Shown here: piece by piece, positions 15,483 to 23,391 of the stretch
Position numbering within the stretch: the first letter of the stretch is position 1
How the letters are laid out: each line of letters starts with the position of its first letter
Assembly (NCBI GenBank): GCA_964462515.1
Contig: CAYWXK010000007.1
Coordinates: forward strand, 1-64,000
Length of the DNA stretch: 64,000 nt
Direction of reading: 5' to 3'
Source: CAYWXK01 sp964462515
GTDB lineage: Bacteria; Planctomycetota; Phycisphaerae; Sedimentisphaerales; Anaerobacaceae
Translations under genes and position numbers: made by a program
The notes under the pieces: model-generated
Told to the model about the DNA's origin: nothing
What the model saw: the letters and a program-made list of their open reading frames with translations, nothing else
The model's database searches: none

Positions 15483-18400
15483 ATGGCGGATTTTTGTATG
15501 AAGGAATCGAAAAATATAAGCTGTGCAATCAGAAAAGTGTTGGCAATAACATTTTTATTGCTGACTGCTTCAGGGGCGAGAGGGCGGACGGTTTTGGTGG
15601 AGGCCGAGGGCTTTGAAAATCTCGGCGGCTGGGTAATCGACCAGCAGTTTATGGACCTTATGGGTTCGCCCTTTCTTTTGGCCCACGGCCTGGGTGAGCC
15701 GGTCAATGACGCTGTAACAACCGTCCGGTTTCCGACAGTGGGAAAGTATCGCGTCTGGGTCCGCACTCGCGATTGGGTGGCGCCCTGGAATGCCCCGGGC
15801 ACACCGGGAAAGTTTCATCTTTTAATTGACGGCAAACCGGTGGAAACTATTTTTGGCACGGAAGGGGAAAAGTGGCACTGGCAGGATGGCGGCACAGTTG
15901 AAATTTCCAAAAAGGAAATCACTCTTTCCCTGCGCGACCTGACCGGCTTCGAGGACAGATGCGATGCAATTATTTTCACCACCGATGCGGATTTTGTTCC
16001 GCCAAATGAATATGAGAAATTGGTGGCATTTCGGCGAAAAGCAATGCAGTTACCTCACGAGCCCAAAGATGCAGGCGAATTTGATTTGGTTGTTGTTGGC
16101 GGAGGTATTGCAGGGACATGTGCTGCGATTTCAGCGGCTCGCCTGGGACTTGATGTGGCGCTTATTCAGGATAGACCTATACTCGGCGGCAATAACAGCT
16201 CGGAGGTGCGGGTCTGGCTGAACGGCGAGACAAACTTCGAGCCATACCCTCGCATAGGTGACATTGTGAGGGAGCTTGAGCCGGCTAAAAGAGCTCACGT
16301 TGGCCCGGCAAACTCGGCAGAAATCTACGAGGACCAGAAGCGCATCAAATTTGTGAAGTCGCACAAAAATATCAAACTCTTTCTGCAATATCGAGCAAAC
16401 GAAGTTGAGACAAAAAACAAACATATCGTTGCGGTAATTGCCCAGAACATCAGCACGTCGGAGCGACAGCGCTTTCAAGGCAGGTGGTTTGCCGACTGCA
16501 CGGGCGATGGCTGCGTAGGGTTTCTGGCCGGGGCAGATTACGAAATCACACTCGATGGTCATATGGGTCCAACGAACCTGTGGAATGTGGTTGATACCGG
16601 CTCGCCGGTGTCGTTCCCGCTTGTCCAGTGGGCGCTGGACTTGAGCGTCAAGCCGTTTCCATCATCTTTAGAGCAATTAGGCGTGTGGTACTGGGAAAGC
16701 GGCTTTTATTATGACCCTATCGAAAAGTCTGAATACATCCGCGACTTGAATTTGCGGGCGATGTTCGGCGCGTGGGACGCATTGAAAAATACTAAGAAAC
16801 TGTATCCGAATCACAAGCTCAACTGGGCCGCTTATATTGCCGGCAAGCGCGAGTCCCGCAGACTTTTGGGCGATGTTGTTCTGGCAAAGGAAGATTTTCT
16901 AAACGCTGTCAAATATCCCGATGCGTTTGTCCCCTGCACCTGGACCATCGACCTTCATCTGCCCGACCCTGCATACCAGGACGACTTCAAAGGCGATGAA
17001 TTTATCTCGAAGGCAAACTATACGCAATACACAAAGCCCTACTGGATTCCCTACCGATGTCTGTATTCGCGCAATATTGAAAATCTGTTTATGGCAGGCC
17101 GTGACATCAGTGTTACCCACGAGGGACTCGGCGCCGTGCGGGTAATGCGGACCTGCGGTATGATGGGCGAAGTAGTCGGTATGGCAGCGTCACTATGTAA
17201 GAAGCACAACACAGACCCGAGAGGCGTTTACCTAAACCACCTTGATGAACTTACAGAAATTGCCAGATGTGGCGTCGGCAAAACCAGTTGGATAAAAAAC
17301 ACCAAGCAATCCACACAGCTAACACCGCTGTCCCGTTTGAAAGTCAGCGACAACAAACGTTTCTTAATCACAGAGAAAGGCGAACCATTCTTCTGGCTGG
17401 GGGACACTGCCTGGATGCTGCGAATTATCCCGCCGGCTGAGGTTGACCGCTATATGTCCAACCGTGTCCAGCACCGTTTTAATGTCATTCAGGTCCAGTG
17501 CGGGTTCAACGTTACGGACTACGCCGGCAATCGGCCTTTTTCCGACGACAACACCGATACACCCAATGAGGCGTTCTGGCGTAACATAGATACAATCGTC
17601 ACGAAGGCCCACGACAACCGGCTGTACATCGCGCTGGTGCCGATGTGGGGTGAAGAATACGGCAAAGCTTTTGGCAGCGATTTGCAGAAGGCCTACCGAT
17701 TTGGGCAATGGATAGGCAAAAGGTATGCCTCACATAGTCACGTCTTGTGGATTGTCAGCGGCGAGTATGATGCCATCAACGGTTACCGCCTGCCTATCAG
17801 CGCAGAGCAAAAGAGCGTTTTCGTCTCGATGGCCCGCGGTCTGGGCGAAGCGCATAACGGAACCCAGCTTATGACTATCCACCCCGGCGCGGCCCTCACT
17901 TCGTCGAAGGATTTCCACGAGGAGCCGTGGCTTGATTTCAACATGCTCCAATCCGGTCATCTCATCGATAGTGCGGCCTACAAAATGCCGGACACCTACG
18001 AGCTGATAGCTCGCGATTACGCCCTTGCTCCCACAAAGCCGGTGCTGGACGGCGAACCCATCTACGAGGACACTCCTGACGGTATCTGGGTGCACAGGGA
18101 TACGAACCGCTCGCGTGCGGGCGCTATCGCTGTTAGACGGAAGGCCTATTGTGCGGTGTTTGCCGGGGCGTTCGGACATACTTATGGGCACAATGATGTC
18201 TATGGCTTCTTCGAGCCGGCCTATCCGGGGCAGGTTCAGACGCTCCCGAAAGGGCCAGGTCAGCGCAGCAGTTGGAAAATCGCCCTCGATGCGCCGGGAG
18301 CAGCACAGATGAAGCACCTGCGTCGGCTGATGGAATCAAGGTCACATCTTGACCGGATTCCCGACCAATCCATAATTGCGGCCGGACAGTCAGGCGGTTT

Positions 18401-18644
18401 GGAACATATACAGGCCACGCGAGCCAGCGATGGTGCCTGGGCACTTGTTTATCTGCCTGCTGGAAAAACGGTCGAGGTCGTACTGAACAAACTCGCCGGC
18501 CAGAAGGTTAACGCATCCTGGTTCGACCCGCAAACGGGAGAAACCAGTTCCATCGGCACATTTCCAAATAGCGGCAACCGCGAATTTACCCCGCCGACCA
18601 GCGGCGAAAACAACGACTGGGTGCTTGTGCTGGAGAGTAAATAA
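15483..18644 (+). CDS. Secreted fusion of FAD-dependent oxidoreductase and apiosidase-like (DUF4038/GH140) glycosidase
   Basis: The 1053-aa exported protein has four parts. A signal peptide is followed by a carbohydrate-binding-like beta-sandwich (about 35-175; EAEGFENLGGWV). An FAD oxidoreductase (about 198-600) has the Rossmann motif DLVVVGGGIAGTCAA, LGGNNSSEVRVWL and a late MAGRDISVTHEGLGAVRVM. A DUF4038 TIM barrel (about 617-955; EPFFWLGDTAWML) has candidate catalytic residues in HVLWIVSGEYD and PVLDGEPIYED. The collagen-binding-like C-terminal sandwich ends DWVLVLESK. GH140 enzymes cut apiose from rhamnogalacturonan II; the flavoenzyme part probably oxidises a sugar. ATG 15483 or 15498 are both possible. 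A sulfatase gene follows after 37 bp. Confidence 0.85.
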   Translation: MADFCMKESKNISCAIRKVLAITFLLLTASGARGRTVLVEAEGFENLGGWVIDQQFMDLMGSPFLLAHGLGEPVNDAVTTVRFPTVGKYRVWVRTRDWVAPWNAPGTPGKFHLLIDGKPVETIFGTEGEKWHWQDGGTVEISKKEITLSLRDLTGFEDRCDAIIFTTDADFVPPNEYEKLVAFRRKAMQLPHEPKDAGEFDLVVVGGGIAGTCAAISAARLGLDVALIQDRPILGGNNSSEVRVWLNGETNFEPYPRIGDIVRELEPAKRAHVGPANSAEIYEDQKRIKFVKSHKNIKLFLQYRANEVETKNKHIVAVIAQNISTSERQRFQGRWFADCTGDGCVGFLAGADYEITLDGHMGPTNLWNVVDTGSPVSFPLVQWALDLSVKPFPSSLEQLGVWYWESGFYYDPIEKSEYIRDLNLRAMFGAWDALKNTKKLYPNHKLNWAAYIAGKRESRRLLGDVVLAKEDFLNAVKYPDAFVPCTWTIDLHLPDPAYQDDFKGDEFISKANYTQYTKPYWIPYRCLYSRNIENLFMAGRDISVTHEGLGAVRVMRTCGMMGEVVGMAASLCKKHNTDPRGVYLNHLDELTEIARCGVGKTSWIKNTKQSTQLTPLSRLKVSDNKRFLITEKGEPFFWLGDTAWMLRIIPPAEVDRYMSNRVQHRFNVIQVQCGFNVTDYAGNRPFSDDNTDTPNEAFWRNIDTIVTKAHDNRLYIALVPMWGEEYGKAFGSDLQKAYRFGQWIGKRYASHSHVLWIVSGEYDAINGYRLPISAEQKSVFVSMARGLGEAHNGTQLMTIHPGAALTSSKDFHEEPWLDFNMLQSGHLIDSAAYKMPDTYELIARDYALAPTKPVLDGEPIYEDTPDGIWVHRDTNRSRAGAIAVRRKAYCAVFAGAFGHTYGHNDVYGFFEPAYPGQVQTLPKGPGQRSSWKIALDAPGAAQMKHLRRLMESRSHLDRIPDQSIIAAGQSGGLEHIQATRASDGAWALVYLPAGKTVEVVLNKLAGQKVNASWFDPQTGETSSIGTFPNSGNREFTPPTSGENNDWVLVLESK

Positions 18645-18681
18645 AACTATACCTTAAGTATGCAGAGAAAAATGAGATTTT

Positions 18682-20097
18682 ATGAATCGACGTGATTTTC
18701 TTAAAGCTATCGGCACGGGCGCAATATCAGCGACAATCTTAGGATGCGAAAGCTGGCCGATTGGCAAATCACCGCACCCCAACATCATTTTCATTCTGGC
18801 AGATGACTTAGGCTATGGTGACCTCGGCTGCTACGGACAAAAAGAAATCGCCACGCCAAATATAGACCGCATAGCCAAAGAAGGGATGATTTTTACCGAC
18901 CATTACGCCGGCTCGACCGTCTGCGCCCCATCGCGGTGCTCTTTGATGACTGGTTTACACACAGGGCACTGCTGGATTCGCGGCAACGCCCTTATTCCAC
19001 TGCGTCCATCAGATGTTACCGTAGCTGAACTACTCAAAAAAACCGGCTACAAAACAGGTATCATCGGCAAGTGGGGATTGGGCGAGGCCGGCACAAGAGG
19101 TGTCCCAAACAAAAAGGGTTTCGACTACTGGTTCGGCTATCTTAACCAGCGGCACGCCCATAACTACTATCCGGAGTTCCTCTGGAGAAATGAAGAAAAG
19201 ATAGCGGTTGAGGGCAACCAGCTTCCCCCCGAGTCTTCTGTCGAAGACAGAAGCGGGGGCTGGGGTGAATCAATAAATAAAGTAACATACTCTCTCGACC
19301 TCTTCACCAAAGAATCGCTGACCTTCGTTGAGCAAAATAAATCCAGACCGTTTTTCCTGTATCTTGCTTACACAATTCCGCACGCTAACAACGAAGCAGG
19401 CCAGAACGGAATGGAGGTGCCATCGCTGGGACCTTATGCGGTCAAGGATTGGCCTGCTCCGCAGAAAGGTCACGCTGCTATGATTACGCGGATGGATGGT
19501 GACATCGGAAAACTAATGACCAGGCTCAAAGAAATCGGCATAGATGAGAATACGCTGGTGATGTTTTCAAGCGATAACGGCCCGCACAAGGAAGGCGGAG
19601 CTGACCCGGCTTTCAACAAAAGCTCCGGCCCGCTTCGAGGACATAAACGCGACCTGTCCGAAGGCGGTATCCGTGTGCCGATGATTGCCCGCTGGCCAGG
19701 CAAAATAAAGGCCGGCTCAGTTACAAATCACATCTCGGCGTTCTGGGATTTTCTGCCGACCTGCTGCGAACTTGTGGGAATTGAAAAGCCGAAGGGCATC
19801 GACGGCATCTCAATACTTCCAACGCTTCTGGGCGAGCCACAGAAGCAAAAGAAGCACGAATTTCTTTACTGGGAATTTCACGAGCAAGGTAAGAAGCAGG
19901 CGGTTCGGTTTGGCGACTGGAAAGGCATTCGTCTCAACGTTGCCAAGAATCCGGATGGCCCGATAGAACTTTACAATCTAAAAGACGACATTGCCGAAGA
20001 GCACAATATCGCCGAAAAGAATCCGGACATCGTTGCGAAAATGGCAGACTATATGAAGGCCTCTCGCACGCCTTCCGACCACTGGCCGATTCCATAG
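18682..20097 (+). CDS. Tat-exported arylsulfatase-family sulfatase (Cys-type)
   Basis: Sulfatases cleave sulfate esters; here the probable substrate is a sulfated polysaccharide or its oligosaccharides. The 471-aa protein begins with a twin-arginine signal (MNRRDFLKAIGTG) ending in a lipobox-like ILGC, so it may be a lipoprotein. Next come the metal-binding ADDLGYGDLG (Asp41, Asp42) and the formylglycine motif C81-A-P-S-R85 with downstream LMTG. Other hallmarks are GIIGKWGLG, SSDNGPHKEGG and GPLRGHKRDLSEGGIRVP. A maturase (FGE) is needed in trans and not seen here. The gene lies 37 bp after the FAD/apiosidase-like gene in the same direction, suggesting a shared transcript. Confidence 0.95.
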   Translation: MNRRDFLKAIGTGAISATILGCESWPIGKSPHPNIIFILADDLGYGDLGCYGQKEIATPNIDRIAKEGMIFTDHYAGSTVCAPSRCSLMTGLHTGHCWIRGNALIPLRPSDVTVAELLKKTGYKTGIIGKWGLGEAGTRGVPNKKGFDYWFGYLNQRHAHNYYPEFLWRNEEKIAVEGNQLPPESSVEDRSGGWGESINKVTYSLDLFTKESLTFVEQNKSRPFFLYLAYTIPHANNEAGQNGMEVPSLGPYAVKDWPAPQKGHAAMITRMDGDIGKLMTRLKEIGIDENTLVMFSSDNGPHKEGGADPAFNKSSGPLRGHKRDLSEGGIRVPMIARWPGKIKAGSVTNHISAFWDFLPTCCELVGIEKPKGIDGISILPTLLGEPQKQKKHEFLYWEFHEQGKKQAVRFGDWKGIRLNVAKNPDGPIELYNLKDDIAEEHNIAEKNPDIVAKMADYMKASRTPSDHWPIP

Positions 20098-20244
20098 TTA
20101 CAGCGACGAGTGTGCGTCTGTATTTAAGTCGATATTTATATCAAAAATCAAAAGGAGAGAATTTATGATACTCTTTATCCATAATCTCCAGAAAATTCGT
20201 TGTCTGTCCCCATTATTCCTTTATATTGTCAAAGAGCAAATTGA

Positions 20245-21768
20245 GTGCCGAACAGGATTGTGACTGTCCCTAGTTTCTCAAAATTATGCGCGTGGGGCTG
20301 TGGCGGGATGGTTCTCGTGTGTGTGCTGTTGCTCGCGCTGCTTTTCGTTTTCCTCGACCGGGTTCCCAAGACTTACCCGCCGTCGGCCAATCCCATTGCC
20401 CCGCCGATAGCAACGGAATACGCTGCCCTCGGGCTGGAGGGATTCGAGTCGCCCTACCTCGGTCACACGGGAAGCTGGGACGGGAAGGGCGGCAACATGT
20501 GGGGTGGCTCGAAAGTGCCGGACTTGGAGAAAGAAGTCGGCATGGGGCTGCGTTGGACGTTCATGCCGGTCAATTGGCGGGCGATGGAACCGGACGGGCC
20601 GGTGGACTTGAGCCGCGAGCTCCCGTCCGCCTGGCAGGCGCTGGATGCGTTCGTCATGGCGGCCCAAGAGCGCGGGCTAAACGTGCTGATGCAGGCGCCC
20701 GTGGTGGGCGGCAATGCTGGCGGACCGCCGGCCTGGGCTGGCTGCAGGGAGAACGGGAAGTCAGCACCGCTGAAGATGCACGCGCTGGCTGAGTTCGCTG
20801 GCAAACTCGCCCAACGCTATCGCCCCGGCGGCACGCTCGCGCAACGTCAGGGGTGGGGTGAGCGTTACGGTGTTCGCGCGTGGGAACTCGACAATGAGCC
20901 GGAGATGTATCGCACGCACTGGAAAGGCCAGGCAGCGGATTACGGCGAATTCGCCACGCTCGCTGCCGCGCGAATCAAAGCAGCCGACCCGCAGGCCGTC
21001 ATCGTGGCGCCCGCGCTCGCGTCCGGAAAACACGGGCTCCACTGGCTCGAATCCGCGCTAAATGCCACAGCGCTAGCGGGTTCGCCGGCGTTTCGCGCAC
21101 AGGGCAAACCCTACTCCATCGGCCCGGTCGCGGACATCGTGAGCATCCACGACTACGAAGGGCTGGACTCCGCTTTCGCGGGAGGCTCCAGGACCATTGC
21201 ACAGGTCTTCGATGACGTGCAGGCGGTCTTTGAGAAATGGGAGCAGCGCGTACCTGGCTTCACTTATCTGCGCAAGCAGAACTACTGGCATACCGAAGGC
21301 AACTTCGACTTCATCGGCGCGCTCTCCGCCGAGCGCCGCGCGGCGTGGCGCATGCAGTTCTTCACACGGGCCTTCGCAGCGGGCCTCCGCAAGGTCTGTG
21401 TAATGGATGCGTCCAAAACCGAACAAGTGGCAGTGCGGGCCTACGTCAAGGCTTTGCCCTGGCCGTTTCCGATGAAGCCGGCGGACGCCGACCTGAAGGT
21501 GCTGCGCGGCCGCGTCACCGCTTTTCGGCATCTCGACGGGGCTACGGCTGAAGCCGGCCAGGTTTGGGTACTTTGGGCGGTCGCCGACACCGGCGACGCG
21601 CAAGTAGAAGTGCCCGTCATTCGCGAGCGAGTCACTCTCGCGAATGTGAACGGCTCGGAAACCGTCGCCCACGCACCTGGCAAACGTCTTACCGTTGAGT
21701 TGAAAGGTGACCGTAAGATGGCGCCGCCAGTGATCGTCATTGATCGCATCATCGGAGCGAAACACTGA
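20245..21768 (+). CDS. Membrane-anchored TIM-barrel glycoside hydrolase (clan GH-A-like), horizontally acquired
   Basis: The 507-aa product has an N-terminal membrane segment (MVLVCVLLLALLFVFLD) and a (beta/alpha)8-like glycosidase domain. YGVRAWELDNEPEMYRTHW provides the Asn-Glu acid/base pair of clan GH-A, and NYWHTEGNFDF the likely nucleophile Glu. A C-terminal beta-sandwich follows (about 410-500). Family could be GH39, GH5 or a related group; substrate unknown. Codon usage is very GC-rich, unlike adjacent genes. The annotated GTG at 20245 lies in repeat DNA outside the GC-rich block, so the first about 12 residues may be read from host sequence. A start at ATG 20308 is the main alternative. 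Confidence 0.7.
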   Translation: MPNRIVTVPSFSKLCAWGCGGMVLVCVLLLALLFVFLDRVPKTYPPSANPIAPPIATEYAALGLEGFESPYLGHTGSWDGKGGNMWGGSKVPDLEKEVGMGLRWTFMPVNWRAMEPDGPVDLSRELPSAWQALDAFVMAAQERGLNVLMQAPVVGGNAGGPPAWAGCRENGKSAPLKMHALAEFAGKLAQRYRPGGTLAQRQGWGERYGVRAWELDNEPEMYRTHWKGQAADYGEFATLAAARIKAADPQAVIVAPALASGKHGLHWLESALNATALAGSPAFRAQGKPYSIGPVADIVSIHDYEGLDSAFAGGSRTIAQVFDDVQAVFEKWEQRVPGFTYLRKQNYWHTEGNFDFIGALSAERRAAWRMQFFTRAFAAGLRKVCVMDASKTEQVAVRAYVKALPWPFPMKPADADLKVLRGRVTAFRHLDGATAEAGQVWVLWAVADTGDAQVEVPVIRERVTLANVNGSETVAHAPGKRLTVELKGDRKMAPPVIVIDRIIGAKH

Positions 21769-21832
21769 TCAAGCTCGATGCAGTAGCCGCCTCCCACACG
21801 GGGCACATTTCGTCCTGCGGATCAAGGGTTGA

Positions 21833-22045
21833 GCGTGCGCAGTTGCCGCGTCGTATTTCCGGAATGTGATTGGTCCTTTCTCCCTGCTTTGGGCGATGCC
21901 TATTGGCCGGGCGGTTGTGCGCCATCACGGTCGCGAGTTCGTCCTCGAAGCGGGACAGTTGCCTCTTGTTGCGACCATATCCTCCACACGGGGGATGAGC
22001 GTGGGAGGCAACTTCCAACTTGAGGTTCCCTTCCGTGGCAAATAA
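21833..22045 (+). pseudogene. Possible 3' gene fragment inside the GC-rich segment
   Basis: A frame open from just after a TGA at 21830 runs to TAA at 22043-22045. Its last part reads like a real protein C-terminus (GREFVLEAGQLPLVATISS through FQLEVPFRGK). No good start codon with ribosome-binding site is seen except ATG at 21896. I do not recognise the family. GC-rich DNA often contains chance open frames, so this is a weak call. Confidence 0.25.
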
Positions 22046-22319
22046 TGGGGACAGCAACGTTTTCCAAGCATTTTGGGTTGACTTTCGGGATGGGGAGACC
22101 CGGCGATTACGCCAGCAAATACCAGCCGAACCAATACAAAGACCCTAAAAGGATAGCAGGGCATCAGAATATCAGTATGCAGGACAGCAGGATACCAGCA
22201 GACCAGGATGCCTGATAACCTGATATCCTGATTGCCATCACCTGATAATCTGGTAACCCGATAGTCTTCCCTTTGTGCCTTCGCGTCTTCGTGGCTAAAT
22301 AAATTTTAAGCTGCCTCTA

Positions 22320-22847
22320 TTATCTCTCAACCTTTAGGTGTCTGAAGGCATCCTTTGTGCTATGGTATCCGAGGAGTGACTTCGGCATTTCGTTTATTTG
22401 AATGGAGACCTCGAAAGGCAACATCTGGCGTTCGGTAATATAGTAGTCGGCTTGAACTATCAAATCATTCATCGACCCTAAAACGCGCCGGTCGGTCGCC
22501 TTTGAGAATGATATTCTTGTCGTGTGAGGCGCTATCAGCCGCTGGTAAAAGAATTCGTAGCCATCTTTAGCCGTAATCTCAGCCATAAATCCGAGTGTTC
22601 TCTGGATAAACTCATTATCGTCGGTGATGCCGCGACCGAACATTACCACGCTATACAGAGCAGCCGTGTTCGTAACGATGATATACTGCACGCCTTCTAC
22701 CCTGAATAAATGTGCCGTCCAATCAATAAACGGGTTCTCCTGAGGAGGAATACCCTGTAAAGGATGCAGGCCAACTTTCTTAGCCAATTTCTGTGTAAGA
22801 CGAAATATCCTTTCACATTGAATCCAGTATGTATAAGGATTAGCCAC
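22320..22847 (-). CDS. DUF6933-like protein
   Basis: The product contains FRLTQKLAKKVGLHPL near the N-terminus, DWTAHLFRVEGVQYIIVTNTAALYSVVM in the middle and FSKATDRRVLGSMNDLIVQADYY near the C-terminus, a pattern I associate with DUF6933 proteins of unknown function. The frame starts with GTG at 22847 in repeat-like DNA without a ribosome-binding site, so the true N-terminus is uncertain; the domain begins only about 12 residues in. Single gene, flanked by filler repeats on both sides. Confidence 0.65.
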   Translation of the reverse strand: MANPYTYWIQCERIFRLTQKLAKKVGLHPLQGIPPQENPFIDWTAHLFRVEGVQYIIVTNTAALYSVVMFGRGITDDNEFIQRTLGFMAEITAKDGYEFFYQRLIAPHTTRISFSKATDRRVLGSMNDLIVQADYYITERQMLPFEVSIQINEMPKSLLGYHSTKDAFRHLKVER

Positions 22848-23391
22848 GAAGACACAAAGTCACAAAAGAATTTATAAATTAAAAGGACTTGGTGTCTTGG
22901 TGCCTTTGTGGCAAAAAATTAAATTGGAAGCACTTTTGAAGTGCATTATAATCGGCGTCCATCAGCAAATCCACCGTATCTTTGCAGAATTTAGATAAGG
23001 TCTGTGGTCATTATCCCCAGCGCTATCACATCAAACATATTATGGTGGACGATTTTTGACAGGCATTGCCCACCACAAAAGGCGTGATTCATCTTTGTAG
23101 GTGGTTGCGTATATCGTCTATCGGTTGCGCTGCTCGTCTCGTTCATCGTCTTACGTCAACCGCAACCGTAACCGGTCAACGTAACCCGCCGCAGTTACCT
23201 ACAAACTCGACACGCACCACCCACCCCAAATGAAAGCATTTAGGCGTTGACGTTCCGGCAGGAAAACAATATACTATCTTTTTTGATTTCAGTAGAAAAT
23301 CGCCTGCTGGACATCCACAAGTAAGTAGCTGTCATTGGGCAGGTTATAAGTCTTGTGTTTAATTAGCGTTACATAGAAGGAGAATTTTAGA
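22848..23391. other. 540-bp gene-free region upstream of ppdK with a shared 19-bp repeat
   Basis: It begins with the GTGCCTTTGTGGC filler element (about 22860-22915). It also contains GTGATTCATCTTTGTAGGT at 23084-23102, whose exact reverse complement occurs at 41635-41653. Degenerate CAACCGTAACCGG-type repeats are at about 23155-23200. The last 100 bp presumably hold the ppdK promoter. A good ribosome-binding site (AAGGAG) lies 11 bp before the ppdK ATG. Confidence 0.6.

Larger units (their letters stand above)
20201..22058. mobile_element. GC-rich foreign segment bracketed by inverted CTGTCCCCATTATT repeats
   Basis: CTGTCCCCATTATT occurs at 20204-20217 and in inverted form at 22041-22054; both are flanked by GTTG on the outer or inner side with one-base offset. 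A related TGACTGTCCCTAGTTTC lies at 20261-20277. The DNA between about 20281 and 22040 is strongly GC-rich, with C/G third positions, in contrast to the surrounding sequence. Both composition breaks coincide with the repeats. No transposase is inside, so it is either a passively mobilised cassette or a segment inserted by recombination between REP elements. Confidence 0.6.

Noticed and set aside
20286..20792. Long alternative frames on both strands within the GC-rich glycosidase
   Set aside because: Chance open frames caused by high GC; only the frame at 20245-21768 has the catalytic motifs and membrane segment.
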